From positions 186,001 to 250,000 of the forward strand of contig NZ_JACVPB010000001.1 of NCBI RefSeq assembly GCF_018882085.1: a stretch of DNA of 64,000 nt, given 5' to 3'. This DNA is from Polynucleobacter sp. AP-Reno-20A-A9. Lineage in GTDB: Bacteria > Pseudomonadota > Gammaproteobacteria > Burkholderiales > Burkholderiaceae. The position numbers were made by a program, and so were the translations under genes. The notes under the pieces are model-generated. The model saw only the letters and a list, made by a program, of their open reading frames with translations, searched no databases and was not told where the DNA came from. Shown here piece after piece: positions 18,626 to 28,674 of this stretch (positions are counted from its first letter, which is position 1; every line of letters starts with the position of its first letter).

Positions 18626-19631
18626 AGCAGGTGTTAATTTGGGCTCCTGGGGCGAACGCGTTCAGTCTAGCTTAGCTAGCTTGGAGCCGAAGTCTTTTGG
18701 CCGTGTGGGCGTTTTGCTGGGTGGTAAATCTGGCGAGAGAGAAATCTCTCTCATGTCTGGTAATGGCGTATTAGAAGCTTTGAGGTCAAAAGGAGTTGAT
18801 GCCCACCCTTTTGATACCGGTTTACGTTGCCCTACTGAATTGGCAAAAGAAAACTTTGATCGCGTATTTATTTCTTTACATGGTCGTTTTGGTGAAGATG
18901 GAACCATCCAAGGATTGCTGGAGTTATTAGGCTTGCCTTACACAGGTAGTGGTGTTTTGGCCTCTGCTCTAGCAATCGACAAAATTGTCACCAAGCAAGT
19001 ATGGATTAGTAATGGACTTGCTACTCCTGAGTATGAAGAGTTAACTGCTGATAGCGATTGGAATGCAGTTGTAAACCATCTAGGTTTGCCCTTGATTGTG
19101 AAGCCGGCCCATGAGGGATCTTCTTTAGGCTTAACAAAAGTGAAGTCAGTAGACGAGTTACCGGCTGCTTACAAACTTGCAGCTGGACTAGATAAAAAAG
19201 TAATTGCAGAGACTTGCATTATTGGAGACGAATTAACCTGCCCATTAGTTGGTCAGGGTAAAACAGCTGAAGCATTACCGGTGATCAAAATTATTCCACC
19301 GCAAGCAAATTACGATTTTCATAATAAGTATTTCTCTGACGAAACTCAGTACTTATGCCCTACTGGTCTAGCGCCTGAAGTTAATGCCGCTGTTCAGGAA
19401 TTAGCCTTGGCTGCATATAAGGCCTTGGGTTGTCGTACATGGGGACGTGCTGATGTGATGCTGGATCAAAAGACCGGCAAGCCTTACTTATTGGAAATGA
19501 ATACCTCCCCAGGAATGACTTCTCACTCTTTGGTGCCAATGGCTGCCAAGGCTGCTGGTATCGAATATGCAGACTTAGTGCTTTGGCTACTCAGTCAAAC
19601 ATTGCAGCAAAAAGAGGGCGCTGCTGCATGA
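18618..19631 (+). CDS. ddl: D-alanine:D-alanine ligase Ddl
   Basis: ATP-grasp ligase supplying D-Ala-D-Ala for MurF. The sequence shows [19 protein letters not shown] at the N-terminus, [26 protein letters not shown] in the ATP-binding domain, and ending [15 protein letters not shown] with the Mg-binding Glu and Asn. The frame is open from 18570, but the ATG at 18618 ([10 protein letters not shown]) is the natural start, overlapping murC by 8 bp and giving 337 residues. The ATGA at 19628-19631 couples it to ftsQ. Confidence 0.95.
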   Translation: MSKAGVNLGSWGERVQSSLASLEPKSFGRVGVLLGGKSGEREISLMSGNGVLEALRSKGVDAHPFDTGLRCPTELAKENFDRVFISLHGRFGEDGTIQGLLELLGLPYTGSGVLASALAIDKIVTKQVWISNGLATPEYEELTADSDWNAVVNHLGLPLIVKPAHEGSSLGLTKVKSVDELPAAYKLAAGLDKKVIAETCIIGDELTCPLVGQGKTAEALPVIKIIPPQANYDFHNKYFSDETQYLCPTGLAPEVNAAVQELALAAYKALGCRTWGRADVMLDQKTGKPYLLEMNTSPGMTSHSLVPMAAKAAGIEYADLVLWLLSQTLQQKEGAAA

Positions 19632-20485
19632 GTAACTTTATGGACCGTTTCGGTGAAATTTTCTCTATGTTGATGTCTCCGCTTTGGAATCATTCAGAGC
19701 GGATGGAGAAGCTGAGTCGTTTCCTGCTGCGTTGCTTTGTAGTGATGCTCGTGATTGGTATCTTAGTTTGGCTTAGTCAACGACCGGTCTTTGCTTTGAA
19801 GCAGATTCAAATTGAGCCAGTTGCCGGCCAAACCTTGAAACATATTAATAAGCCTATTGTTAAGCAGCAGGTTCTAGAAACCGTGCAAGGTAATTTCTTT
19901 AGCGTTCGCTTAGAGGATGTGAAGAGAGGCTTTGAAAGCATGCCTTGGGTACGACATGCCAATGTCCGCCGTGTTTGGCCAAATGGTCTAGTGGTGAGCA
20001 TTGAAGAGCAGAAGCCTTTTGGGACTTGGGGCGGCGCTGATAGCCACACCCTGATGAATACCCATGGCGAGCTCTTTGCTGGACGTGTTTCTGAGGTGAG
20101 TGAGGATGTGCGTTTAGTCGACTTCTCTGGTCCTGAAGATGCAGGCAAAGAGGTAATGAGTCTTTATGAAAAAGCCAATAACTGGTTTAAGCCTTGGGGT
20201 GCAGAAGTCACGAGCCTTGCGCTGACTGAACGTTATGCATGGCATGTCAAGCTCTCAAATGGAATGAAAGTAGAGTTTGGTCGTGATGAGGAAAGCTCTG
20301 ATAAAAATTTAACGGAAGAACGTGTGGCGCGTTTATTTAAATATTGGCCACAAGTACAAGAGAAGTGGGCGAATCGAGTAGATGCAGTCGATTTGCGATA
20401 TGCAAATGGTTTTGCAGTTCATCTTGCTTCTGCAAGTTTGAAAAAGAATGAAGTAGATGGCAAAAAAAGTGAGCTGAAGCAATGA
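19628..20485 (+). CDS. ftsQ: cell division protein FtsQ
   Basis: Bitopic divisome protein that recruits FtsB and FtsL. The 285-residue product has a cytoplasmic N-terminus of about 35 residues, one membrane segment ([15 protein letters not shown]), a POTRA domain beginning [10 protein letters not shown], and the FtsQ beta domain with [15 protein letters not shown] and the C-terminal [14 protein letters not shown]. The ATG at 19628 overlapping the ddl stop is chosen over the 5' open frame that would lie inside ddl. Confidence 0.94.
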   Translation: MSNFMDRFGEIFSMLMSPLWNHSERMEKLSRFLLRCFVVMLVIGILVWLSQRPVFALKQIQIEPVAGQTLKHINKPIVKQQVLETVQGNFFSVRLEDVKRGFESMPWVRHANVRRVWPNGLVVSIEEQKPFGTWGGADSHTLMNTHGELFAGRVSEVSEDVRLVDFSGPEDAGKEVMSLYEKANNWFKPWGAEVTSLALTERYAWHVKLSNGMKVEFGRDEESSDKNLTEERVARLFKYWPQVQEKWANRVDAVDLRYANGFAVHLASASLKKNEVDGKKSELKQ

Positions 20486-20494
20486 GGAATGGTA

Positions 20495-21724
20495 ATGAGT
20501 AAAGACAATCGCGATATTTTGGTTGGTTTAGATATTGGAACGTCCAAGGTTGTTGCCTTGGTTGCTGAATTAGCTCCAGATGGTCAATTTAATGTAGTTG
20601 GTGTTGGTCAAACCGCATCCAAAGGATTAAAGAAGGGTGTTGTAGTCAATATTGAGGCAACTGTTCAATCCATCCAGAAGGCCCTTGAGGAGGCTGAGGT
20701 CATGGCTGATCGCCAGATCGTGCAAGTCTTTACAGGGATTGCGGGTAATCACATTGTGAGTTTTAACTCGAGCGGCATGGTTGCGATACGCGATAAAGAA
20801 GTTGGCTCAGGAGATGTAGAGCGCGTGCTCGAGACAGCAAAAGCCATCAATATTCCGACGGATCAACAGATTTTGCACATCCTAGTTCAGGAATTCATTA
20901 TTGATGGACAAGAGGATGTGCGCGAACCAATCGGTATGAGCGGTCTTCGCTTAGAAGTAAAGGTGCATATTGTTACTGGTGCTGTAAGTGCTGCACAAAA
21001 TATTGTGAAGTGCGTGCGCCGTTGTGGCCTCGAAGTTAACGACCTTATCTTGCAGCCTTTAGCCTCAAGCTTGGCAGTCTTGACCGAAGATGAGAAAGAG
21101 CTTGGAGTGGTGTTGGTTGATATTGGCGGTGGCACAACCGATATTGCAATTTATTGTCAGGGTTCAATACGTCACACGGCAGTGATTCCAATTGCGGGTG
21201 ATCAAATTACGAATGACATTGCGATGGCATTGCGCACTCCAACGATTGACGCTGAAGATTTAAAAATTGCGCATGGTATCGCCCGTCAAGAGATGGCTGA
21301 TCCAACCGCGATGCTTGATGTTCCTGGTGTCGGTGACCGTGAGCCACGCCCAATGTCTAAACAAGCCCTAGCAGCAGTGATTGAGCCTCGTGTTGAAGAG
21401 CTGTTTACATTGGTAAGAGGCGTAGTTCGTGACTCTGGTTACGAAGACATGGTTTCTTCTGGAATTGTTTTGACCGGTGGCACTGCATTAATGCCCGGGA
21501 TGGTGGAGTTAGCAGAGCAAGTCTTCTTAAGGCCTGCTCGTATTGGAACACCTGAGTACCGTGGACATCTCCATGAAGTTTTACGCAGTCCCAGATATGC
21601 CACCAGCATTGGTTTGCTGATGGAAGGTCAGGCGCAGTTATTGCGCGGCCGTCGTGTTTCTCAATCAGGCGCGTTGCAAGGTGTTCTATCGCGTATGAAG
21701 GAATGGTTCGCAGGAAATTTTTAA
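20495..21724 (+). CDS. ftsA: cell division protein FtsA
   Basis: Actin-like ATPase that tethers FtsZ to the membrane. The protein opens with ILVGLDIGTSKVVALV (phosphate 1), has VLVDIGGGTTDIAIY (phosphate 2) and IVLTGGTALMPGM (adenosine), and ends in an amphipathic helix, LSRMKEWFAG, the membrane-targeting sequence. There are two ATGs, 20489 and 20495. GAGG at 20484-20487 is only 1 nt from the first but 7 nt from the second, so 20495 (MSKDNRD) is chosen, giving 409 residues. Confidence 0.95.
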   Translation: MSKDNRDILVGLDIGTSKVVALVAELAPDGQFNVVGVGQTASKGLKKGVVVNIEATVQSIQKALEEAEVMADRQIVQVFTGIAGNHIVSFNSSGMVAIRDKEVGSGDVERVLETAKAINIPTDQQILHILVQEFIIDGQEDVREPIGMSGLRLEVKVHIVTGAVSAAQNIVKCVRRCGLEVNDLILQPLASSLAVLTEDEKELGVVLVDIGGGTTDIAIYCQGSIRHTAVIPIAGDQITNDIAMALRTPTIDAEDLKIAHGIARQEMADPTAMLDVPGVGDREPRPMSKQALAAVIEPRVEELFTLVRGVVRDSGYEDMVSSGIVLTGGTALMPGMVELAEQVFLRPARIGTPEYRGHLHEVLRSPRYATSIGLLMEGQAQLLRGRRVSQSGALQGVLSRMKEWFAGNF

Positions 21725-21772
21725 GTTTTTTTCGTCGTCGTCAATGTAGTACGTATTTACCTAGGAGGGTAT

Positions 21773-23113
21773 ATGGAATTTGAAATGTTAGATCAAGAAA
21801 CAGCTGGCAAGACCATCATTAAAGTGGTTGGAGTCGGTGGCGCTGGTGGCAATGCTGTCCAGCATATGATCCGCCGCGGTGTTAACGGCGTAGAGTTCAT
21901 TTGCATGAACACCGATGCAGGCGCTTTACAGCGTTCTGAGGCATCTGTGAATTTGCAATTGGGTTCTAGCGGATTGGGTGCAGGAGCTAAGCCAGAAATC
22001 GGCGCAGCTTCAGCAGAAGAGGCGCGTGCTCGCATTGCAGATTCATTGCAAGGCGCACACATGGTGTTTATCACTGCTGGTATGGGTGGTGGCACAGGAA
22101 CTGGTGCAGCGCCTATCGTTGCGCAAGTAGCTAAGGAAATGGGTATTTTGACTGTTGGCGTCATTAGCAAGCCATTTGACTTTGAGGGCGTGAAGCGCTT
22201 GAAGGTTGCTGAGAATGGTGCCGCAGAACTTGAGTCATATGTAGATTCATTGATTGTTGTGCTCAATGAAAAACTCTTTGAAGTCATGGGTGAAGATGCT
22301 GAGTTTGATAAGGCATTTGCATGTGCTGATGATGTGTTACATAACGCAGTATCTGGTATCGCAGAAATCATCAATGTTCAAGGTTTGATCAACGTTGACT
22401 TTGAAGACGTGAAAACAGTGATGGGTGAGCAAGGTAAAGCTATGATGGGAACTGCAACTGTTTCCGGTATGGATCGTGCGCGCTTAGCAGCCGAAGCTGC
22501 AGTGGCATCACCATTGTTAGAAGGCGTAGATTTGTCAGGAGCACGCGGCGTATTGGTAAATATTACTGCTAGCCGTTCATTGAAGTTGTCTGAGACTCGC
22601 GAAGTTATGGCAGCAATTCGTGGTTATGCCGCTGATGATGCAACTGTAATCTTTGGTACTGTTTATGACGAGAGCTTAGGCGATGCTTTACGCGTAACTG
22701 TTGTTGCTACTGGTTTGAATAATCCTCAAGCTCGTAAAAATAACCAACCTGAAGTAGTTTGGAGACAAGCTACTGGTACTCATGATGCAATGCCAACGAT
22801 GGCAGACCTCAATAGCTTTGCTCCTGCTAGCGCATCAGCAGCAATGAGCAAGGTAAGTGTGGATTCTGCTTTAAGTACTAGCGCAGGTTTGGCTCTCACT
22901 GGAACTGGTAGTACTCCAGCAATGGCCGCTCAACCAGCAAGTACTGGCGTTGACTATAGCCAATACGACTTGCCACGGGTTTTTCGTAGCTCTCGTGAAG
23001 CGACTCCTGCGCCTACATTAGGCGCAGATAGCTCTCCTCAGGCTAAATCCATGTTGGACAAAGGGGCTGATTACTATGAAATTCCAGCCTTTTTACGTAA
23101 ACAAGCAGATTAA
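21773..23113 (+). CDS. ftsZ: cell division GTPase FtsZ
   Basis: Tubulin homologue that forms the division ring. Motifs: VVGVGGAGGNAVQHM, the GTP signature GGGTGTGAAPIVA and NVDFEDVKTVM. The globular part ends near residue 320; a Ser/Ala/Thr-rich linker of about 100 residues follows, and the conserved C-terminal peptide DYYEIPAFLRKQ binds FtsA and ZipA-type partners. The 446-residue length is slightly above that of E. coli because of the linker. A strong AGGAGGG sequence precedes the ATG in a 48-bp gap after ftsA, consistent with high expression. Confidence 0.97.
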   Translation: MEFEMLDQETAGKTIIKVVGVGGAGGNAVQHMIRRGVNGVEFICMNTDAGALQRSEASVNLQLGSSGLGAGAKPEIGAASAEEARARIADSLQGAHMVFITAGMGGGTGTGAAPIVAQVAKEMGILTVGVISKPFDFEGVKRLKVAENGAAELESYVDSLIVVLNEKLFEVMGEDAEFDKAFACADDVLHNAVSGIAEIINVQGLINVDFEDVKTVMGEQGKAMMGTATVSGMDRARLAAEAAVASPLLEGVDLSGARGVLVNITASRSLKLSETREVMAAIRGYAADDATVIFGTVYDESLGDALRVTVVATGLNNPQARKNNQPEVVWRQATGTHDAMPTMADLNSFAPASASAAMSKVSVDSALSTSAGLALTGTGSTPAMAAQPASTGVDYSQYDLPRVFRSSREATPAPTLGADSSPQAKSMLDKGADYYEIPAFLRKQAD

Positions 23114-23144
23114 TTAACTGCTTAATACAATAGGTAATTGCGAA

Positions 23145-23195
23145 ATGCCAGCGCGGCGCCCCTCCGGACGACGAATCCCGCGCTTGCGTTGGCAT
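23145..23195 (+). other. GC-rich hairpin between ftsZ and the peroxiredoxin gene
   Basis: ATGCCA and GCGCGG (23145-23156) can pair with CCGCGC (23178-23183) and TGGCAT (23190-23195), leaving a six-base bulge; an alternative continuous 11-bp stem with G-U pairs uses the same arms. It stands out as a GC-rich island in an AT-rich gap. No U-tract follows, so it is not a classical terminator. It could attenuate ftsZ transcripts, protect their 3' ends, or form the 5' leader of the next gene if TACAAT at 23126-23131 is a -10. Confidence 0.45.
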
Positions 23196-23225
23196 GCTTA
23201 CTAACAATTATTTATTGGAGATGTC

Positions 23226-23726
23226 ATGATTGCTGTTGGACAAAAATTACCGAACGCTACTCTTTATGAATTTATGAATGAAGAGACCGAAGGCTGCTCC
23301 TTAGGGCCAAATGCTTTTGAAGTTGAAAAGCTAGTAGCTGGAAAAAAGATTGTGTTGTTTGCATTGCCTGGCGCGTTTACACCAACTTGCTCTGCAAAGC
23401 ATGTGCCTGGTTATGTTGAGCACTATGATGCGATTAAAGCTAAAGGTGTTGACGAGATTTGGTGTGTTTCAGTAAATGACCCGTTTGTGATGGGTGCATG
23501 GGGACGCGATCAAAAAGTTGGCAAAAAGATTCGCATGTTGGGCGACGGCAGTGCTGAGTTCACCAAAAAGCTTGGTTTGGAGTTGGACTTAACTGCTCGT
23601 GGTTTTGGTGTTCGCTCAGATCGTTACGCCATGATTATTGAAGATGGTGTTGTAAAGTCACTAGACCGCGAAGCTCCTGGTAAGTTTGAAGTAAGTGATG
23701 CCGCTTCCATTTTGAAAAAGCTGTAA
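23226..23726 (+). CDS. peroxiredoxin (Prx5 / AhpC-TSA type)
   Basis: Thiol peroxidase reducing hydrogen peroxide and alkyl hydroperoxides. The 166-residue protein has the Prx5 active-site loop PGAFTPTCSAKHVPGY with the peroxidatic Cys at residue 55, followed by VDEIWCVSVNDPFVMGAWG, typical of the Prx5/type II group that usually uses glutaredoxin or glutathione as reductant. A Cys also occurs in IWCVSV. There is no fused glutaredoxin domain. It sits alone between ftsZ and lpxC. Confidence 0.93.
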   Translation: MIAVGQKLPNATLYEFMNEETEGCSLGPNAFEVEKLVAGKKIVLFALPGAFTPTCSAKHVPGYVEHYDAIKAKGVDEIWCVSVNDPFVMGAWGRDQKVGKKIRMLGDGSAEFTKKLGLELDLTARGFGVRSDRYAMIIEDGVVKSLDREAPGKFEVSDAASILKKL

Positions 23727-23773
23727 TTCAAACTCTTGTATAACTAATACCCCCTGAATTTAAATATCCAAAT

Positions 23774-24688
23774 ATGATGAAGCAACGCACCATCGCCACT
23801 CCGGTTAAGACCGTGGGGATTGGCTTGCACTCTGGTCGTAAGGTGACGATTTCTATCAAGCCTGCACCAGTAAATTCAGGGGTTCAGTTTGTTCGGGTAG
23901 ATACGCCTGAGCAGTCAGTTGTGCCGGCAACCGCTTTAGCTGTATGTGACACAAGATTGGCCTCTGTTATTCAGAAGGATGGTGTGCGTGTTTCCACCGT
24001 TGAACATTTGCTTTCAGCCTGTGCTGGTCTTGGGCTTGATAATTTGTTGATTGAGCTTGATGGTGAAGAAGTGCCCATCATGGATGGTAGCGCTGCTTCT
24101 TTCTTATTCTTAATCGAATCTGCAGGTATTGCAGAACAAGATGCGCCACGTCAATTTTTGGTGATTAAAAAACCAGTAGAGGTTCGCGAAGGCGACAAGC
24201 TTGCTCGCTTAGAGCCTTTCTTTGGATTTAAGTTAGATTTCACGATTGACTTCAAGCATCCGGCGGTAGATAAGACTGGTCAACGTTTTGTTGTTGATTT
24301 TGCAGAACAAGCTTACCGTAGTGAAATTGGTCGTGCGCGCACTTTTGGATTTGCGCATGAAGTAGAGGCGTTGCGCGAAATGGGATTAGCGCGCGGTGGT
24401 AGTTTGGATAACGCAATTGTTTTAGATGAGCACCGAATTTTGAACAACGAAGAACTTCGTTATGAAGATGAATTTGTGCGTCACAAAATATTAGATGCGA
24501 TTGGCGATCTGTATCTCATTGGACATCCTATTGTGGGAGCTTATGTTGCTGAGAAATCAGGTCACGCCCTAAATAACGCTCTTTTACGCAAGCTTTTGGA
24601 AGATCCAAGTTCTTATGAAATCAGCTCCTTTCCTGAAAATAAGGCTCCAGGCGCTTATTCCCAGGAAAGTCAGCCCCTCTTTTTCTAA
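23774..24688 (+). CDS. lpxC: UDP-3-O-acyl-N-acetylglucosamine deacetylase LpxC
   Basis: Zinc amidase catalysing the committed step of lipid A synthesis. The 304-residue protein begins [21 protein letters not shown], has [15 protein letters not shown] with the first zinc His, and [15 protein letters not shown] containing the HKxxD zinc motif. Two consecutive ATGs (23774, 23777) make the exact start uncertain by one residue. The location downstream of ftsZ is the usual proteobacterial one. A terminator follows at 24694. Confidence 0.97.
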   Translation: MMKQRTIATPVKTVGIGLHSGRKVTISIKPAPVNSGVQFVRVDTPEQSVVPATALAVCDTRLASVIQKDGVRVSTVEHLLSACAGLGLDNLLIELDGEEVPIMDGSAASFLFLIESAGIAEQDAPRQFLVIKKPVEVREGDKLARLEPFFGFKLDFTIDFKHPAVDKTGQRFVVDFAEQAYRSEIGRARTFGFAHEVEALREMGLARGGSLDNAIVLDEHRILNNEELRYEDEFVRHKILDAIGDLYLIGHPIVGAYVAEKSGHALNNALLRKLLEDPSSYEISSFPENKAPGAYSQESQPLFF

Positions 24689-24693
24689 GGTGC

Positions 24694-24725
24694 CCGAAGA
24701 AGTTTGGACTTACTTCGGTTTATTT
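24694..24725 (+). terminator. rho-independent terminator of lpxC
   Basis: CCGAAGAAGT (24694-24703), tetraloop TTGG, and ACTT-A-CTTCGG (24708-24718) with one bulged A, followed by TTTATTT. It overlaps the 3' end of the convergent dciA gene, which therefore encodes part of the hairpin. Confidence 0.72.
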
Positions 24726-25207
24726 CTCAATAGCTTCTCAATGGAGGAGCGTAATCCAGAGTCTGGCCCTAGCTTCTCCAATAGTGACTCCCAGGATTTT
24801 TTGGCAACCTCATTTAGCCCTTTTGGTTTTTCACGCTGATCTTGGCGAGGCTTGACCTCCCAAGCGGGCGGAGCCGGCTTTACCCGCACCTTTATTGCCT
24901 TACAAGGTAGCCCAGATTTACCTAACTCATTGATTAGACTGGGTAATATTTGTTGCAAGCGACTAGCAATGCTGGCGCTGCTGACCAGTAAAAATAGCTC
25001 ATCTTGTGAGCCAAAACGCCAGCCAGCCTCAATTTTTGGGCTCAAATGCGCTAAATCAAGCTTTGTTAGGGCTGAGTGAATGATTGTCTTGAGTTTGGCC
25101 AGATCTTCGGTTTTAGCCAAAATTCCCCCAAGACCATCGGATTCACGTAGGTAATCCATCCAGTCATGAGCTGTGTGCTTGCGGGATGGTTTGGGGCTAA
25201 AGTTCAT
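24710..25207 (-). CDS. dciA: DUF721 / DciA-type helicase-loading protein
   Basis: DciA is the ancestral DnaB helicase operator/loader of bacteria without DnaC; its domain is DUF721. Here the 165-residue protein has the domain at about residues 22-115: LKTIIHSALTKLDLAHLSPKI-like N-terminal part, then DELFLLVSSASIASRLQQIL. The positively charged tail is predicted to be loosely folded. The frame is open to a TTG at 25255, but the ATG at 25207 (MNFSPKPSRK) is preferred. It is convergent with lpxC and divergent from secA (54 bp), the usual arrangement in this group. Confidence 0.8.
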   Translation of the reverse strand: MNFSPKPSRKHTAHDWMDYLRESDGLGGILAKTEDLAKLKTIIHSALTKLDLAHLSPKIEAGWRFGSQDELFLLVSSASIASRLQQILPSLINELGKSGLPCKAIKVRVKPAPPAWEVKPRQDQREKPKGLNEVAKKSWESLLEKLGPDSGLRSSIEKLLRNKPK

Positions 25208-25261
25208 AAAAAATGGGGTTGCGGGTGATAAACTCAAGGACTTAATTTTCTTCAATATCCC

Positions 25262-28027
25262 ATGGTAATCGGTCTTCTTAAAACCCTGGTCGGCAGTCGT
25301 AACGACCGCCTCTTAAAACAGTATCGCAAAGTCGTTGCCAAGGTCGGCGCTTTTGAAGCGAGCCTGCAATCTTTGGATGATGCTGCGCTTACTGCAAAAA
25401 CAGCAGAATTCAAGTCACGCCTCGCTTCCGGAGAGTCCTTGGATGATATTGCTGCAGAAGCTTTTGCGGTAGTCCGTGAGGCTAGTGCGCGCGTTATGAA
25501 GATGCGCCACTTTGATGCGCAGATTCTGGGTGGTTTAGCCTTGCATCAAGGCAAGATTGCCGAGATGGGTACAGGCGAAGGAAAAACCTTAACAGCGACT
25601 CTTCCAGTCTACTTAAATGCTTTGACTGGTAAAGGTGTGCACGTTGTCACGGTGAATGATTATTTGGCACAGCGTGATGCCGAATGGATGTCCAAGTTGT
25701 ATAACTTCTTGGGTATGAAGGTAGGTGTGAATCTATCTCAAATGGATCACACCACTAAGCAAGAAGCTTATGCCGCTGATATTACTTACGGCACCAATAA
25801 TGAATTTGGCTTCGATTACTTGCGCGACAACATGGTTCAAGATTTGGATCAGCGCGTACAACGTGGTTTAGCTTATGCGATTGTTGACGAAGTCGACTCC
25901 ATTCTGATTGATGAGGCTCGTACGCCATTAATCATTTCAGGTCAGGCTGAAGATCACACGGATCTCTATATCAAGATTAATGCTTTGCCATCTCATTTAG
26001 AACGTCAAATTGGCGAAGAGAAGGCGGATGGTACAGGCGTTGAGAAGCCTGGCGACTACTGGGTAGACGAGAAGTCTCAGCAAGTTTATTTGACTGAACA
26101 GGGTCATGACAAGGCCGAGTCTGTATTGGTTCAATTGGGCGCACTCAATGATGGTGACTCTCTCTATGCACCACAAAATATTACTTTGATGCATCACGTG
26201 TACGCCGCTCTGCGCGCACACACTCTCTATCACCGCGATCAACAATACGTTGTTCAGAATGGTGAAGTCATCATCGTGGATGAATTTACAGGTCGTTTGA
26301 TGCAAGGTCGTCGTTGGTCTGATGGATTGCATCAAGCTGTCGAAGCTAAAGAAGGTGTGCAGATTCAGAATGAGAATCAAACCTTAGCGACGATTACTTT
26401 CCAAAATTATTTCCGCATGTATGGCAAGTTAGCCGGTATGACAGGTACTGCCGATACTGAGGCATATGAATTTAAAGAAATCTACAACTTAGAAACAGTG
26501 GTGATTCCTCCAAATCGTATTAGCCAAAGAAAAGATAAGCAGGATCAGATTTACAAGTCATCTCGTGAACGCTATGACGCGGTGATTAAAGATATCGAAG
26601 ATTGCTATGAGCGCAGCCAGCCAGTATTGGTGGGCACCACTTCGATTGAAAACTCTGAGTTGATTGCGAATCTATTAGATCAACGCAAATTACCGCACCA
26701 AGTTTTAAATGCAAAACAGCATGCTCGCGAGGCTGAAATTATTGCTCAAGCCGGCCGGCCAAAAATGATCACGATTGCTACTAATATGGCAGGTCGTGGT
26801 ACTGACATCGTACTTGGCGGCAATGTCGGCAAGCAGTCTTCTTTGATTGAGGCTGACAGCTCGCTAGCTGATGCTGATAAAGCAGCCAAAATTAAGCAAT
26901 TGCAGGAAGAGTGGCAAAGCATTCATGATCAAGTTCTCACGGCAGGTGGTTTACATATCATCGGTACCGAGCGTCACGAGAGCCGTCGTATTGATAATCA
27001 ATTAAGAGGTCGTTCAGGCCGTCAGGGTGATCCTGGCTCTTCCCGTTTCTACCTGTCATTGGATGATCCGCTTCTACGTATCTTTGCGGGTGATCGTTTG
27101 CGAGCTGTCATGGAGCGTCTCAAGATGCCTGATGGTGAGCCAATTGAAGCGGGCATGGTGACTCGTTCTATTGAGTCTGCTCAGCGCAAGGTTGAGGGTC
27201 GTAACTTTGATATTCGTAAGCAGTTGCTGGAATATGACAACGTTGCGAATGATCAGCGTAAGGAAACATACCGCCTCAGAAATGAAGTGCTTGAGAGTGC
27301 TGATATTGGCGAGTTAATCGCCAATTTGCGAGAAGATGTTTTGCGTTCTGTTTGCTCGGTTTATGTTCCGTTAGAGTCTATGGAAGAGCAGTGGGACTTG
27401 ACTGGACTCGAGAATGTTTTGGCCAGTGAGTGGGGTCTTGCTATTGATCTCAAGACTTGGGTCGAGAGCGCTGAAACTGTGGACGATACAGAAATTGTTG
27501 AGCGTGTATTGCAAGCCGCTAAAGAGGCTTACGATGCAAAGGTTGAACTCTCTGGACGTGCATCTTTTGCAGGCTTTGAGCGCTCTGTACTCCTGTATAG
27601 CTTGGATAGTCACTGGCGTGAGCATTTGGCTGCCTTGGATCATTTGCGGCAGGGTATTCATTTGCGCGGTTATGCGCAGAAAGATCCTAAGCAAGAGTAC
27701 CGTCGTGAAGCATTTGAGCTGTATGGTGAATTGCTCAATGTCATTAAGAATGATGTTGTGAAAAACATCATGACTGTGCAGATTCGGAGCTCAAGCGAGT
27801 TAGATCAGGCTTCGGAATCTATGAATGAAGATCTTGCAAAGCTTTCAGATGTTCAGTATCAACATGCTGATGCCGATATGGAAGTGGCCGGCTCCACGGG
27901 TGATCACGGCGCTGCAGTGGATATTCAGCCTGCACCGCTTCGCACCGGGCCAAAGGTAGGTCGTAATGATCCTTGCACCTGTGGCAGCGGCAAGAAATAT
28001 AAGAATTGCTGCGGCGCGTTGGCTTAG
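25262..28027 (+). CDS. secA: preprotein translocase ATPase SecA
   Basis: Motor ATPase driving protein export through SecYEG. The 921-residue protein contains the DEAD-type motor with [13 protein letters not shown] (Walker A) and [20 protein letters not shown] (Walker B and following), the preprotein crosslinking domain, the helicase C half with [14 protein letters not shown] and [12 protein letters not shown], and a C-terminal zinc-binding tail [14 protein letters not shown] for SecB and ribosome contact. The start is the ATG 54 bp from the divergent dciA start. Confidence 0.98.
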   Translation: MVIGLLKTLVGSRNDRLLKQYRKVVAKVGAFEASLQSLDDAALTAKTAEFKSRLASGESLDDIAAEAFAVVREASARVMKMRHFDAQILGGLALHQGKIAEMGTGEGKTLTATLPVYLNALTGKGVHVVTVNDYLAQRDAEWMSKLYNFLGMKVGVNLSQMDHTTKQEAYAADITYGTNNEFGFDYLRDNMVQDLDQRVQRGLAYAIVDEVDSILIDEARTPLIISGQAEDHTDLYIKINALPSHLERQIGEEKADGTGVEKPGDYWVDEKSQQVYLTEQGHDKAESVLVQLGALNDGDSLYAPQNITLMHHVYAALRAHTLYHRDQQYVVQNGEVIIVDEFTGRLMQGRRWSDGLHQAVEAKEGVQIQNENQTLATITFQNYFRMYGKLAGMTGTADTEAYEFKEIYNLETVVIPPNRISQRKDKQDQIYKSSRERYDAVIKDIEDCYERSQPVLVGTTSIENSELIANLLDQRKLPHQVLNAKQHAREAEIIAQAGRPKMITIATNMAGRGTDIVLGGNVGKQSSLIEADSSLADADKAAKIKQLQEEWQSIHDQVLTAGGLHIIGTERHESRRIDNQLRGRSGRQGDPGSSRFYLSLDDPLLRIFAGDRLRAVMERLKMPDGEPIEAGMVTRSIESAQRKVEGRNFDIRKQLLEYDNVANDQRKETYRLRNEVLESADIGELIANLREDVLRSVCSVYVPLESMEEQWDLTGLENVLASEWGLAIDLKTWVESAETVDDTEIVERVLQAAKEAYDAKVELSGRASFAGFERSVLLYSLDSHWREHLAALDHLRQGIHLRGYAQKDPKQEYRREAFELYGELLNVIKNDVVKNIMTVQIRSSSELDQASESMNEDLAKLSDVQYQHADADMEVAGSTGDHGAAVDIQPAPLRTGPKVGRNDPCTCGSGKKYKNCCGALA

Positions 28028-28054
28028 ATAGGCTAACCTCAGTTGATAGCGCTT

Positions 28055-28085
28055 AAATGGCTCAGATTAATCTGAGCCATTTTTC
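28055..28085 (+). terminator. rho-independent terminator of secA
   Basis: A perfect 28-bp palindrome, AAATGGCTCAGATT followed by its reverse complement (28055-28082), runs into TTTTT (28080-28084). It is 28 bp past the secA stop. Confidence 0.85.
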
Positions 28086-28201
28086 TTGGTGAAATCCCTA
28101 GTTATAAGATTCCCCTCAGATTCTGTAGATCTGTCATGATTTGTAAGTGCAAAAATACTTGCTTTGTCTTTTATATCTCAAATTAAACTAAAGGGGGCGT
28201 T

Positions 28202-28660
28202 ATGGCCGTGTCTTTTACTCTCAACGGTAAAGCTGTTAATTTCGATGGGGATCCTGAAACGCCGATTCTCTGGGTCTTACGAGACCATTTAGATGTAACC
28301 AGCCCCAAGTATGGCTGCGGTGCAGGACTTTGTGGTGCCTGTACAGTTCACTTAGAGGGTGCTGCGATTCGTTCTTGCTCTACTCCTGTATCTGCTGCGG
28401 GTGGTAAGTCAGTTACTACCCTTGAGGGCTTGGCTGCAAAAGTTGGAAAAGCGCTTCAAGATGCTTGGATCGAGTTCGATGTGCCTCAGTGTGGATATTG
28501 TCAGACTGGACAAATGATGTCTGCAGCGGACTTATTGGCAAAGAAAAAACAGCCCAGCAGTGATGACATTAAAAATGCCATGAGCGGAAATATTTGCCGC
28601 TGCGGTACCTATTCCCGTATCGAAAAAGCAGTCAAACGTGCTGCAGATAAATTGGCATAA
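28202..28660 (+). CDS. (2Fe-2S) subunit of a molybdenum hydroxylase (IorA/CoxS-like)
   Basis: Small iron-sulfur subunit that passes electrons from the molybdenum subunit. In 152 residues it has the plant-type ferredoxin cluster motif YGCGAGLCGACTVH (residues 38-51) and the C-terminal cluster motifs QCGYCQTGQMMSA and ICRCGTYSRIEKA. This layout matches the alpha subunits of isoquinoline 1-oxidoreductase and related aldehyde dehydrogenases. It is followed 14 bp later by the large subunit. No FAD-binding medium subunit is encoded nearby, which is usual for the Ior type. Confidence 0.92.
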   Translation: MAVSFTLNGKAVNFDGDPETPILWVLRDHLDVTSPKYGCGAGLCGACTVHLEGAAIRSCSTPVSAAGGKSVTTLEGLAAKVGKALQDAWIEFDVPQCGYCQTGQMMSAADLLAKKKQPSSDDIKNAMSGNICRCGTYSRIEKAVKRAADKLA

Positions 28661-28674
28661 AGGGTAAAGATCAC

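Noticed and set aside
24615..24839. 74-codon plus-strand frame over the end of lpxC and dciA
   Set aside because: It overlaps two well-supported genes and a terminator; it is a shadow frame.
25208..25255. Longer DciA starting from a TTG at 25255
   Set aside because: Non-standard start only 6 bp from the divergent secA start; the ATG at 25207 is adequate.
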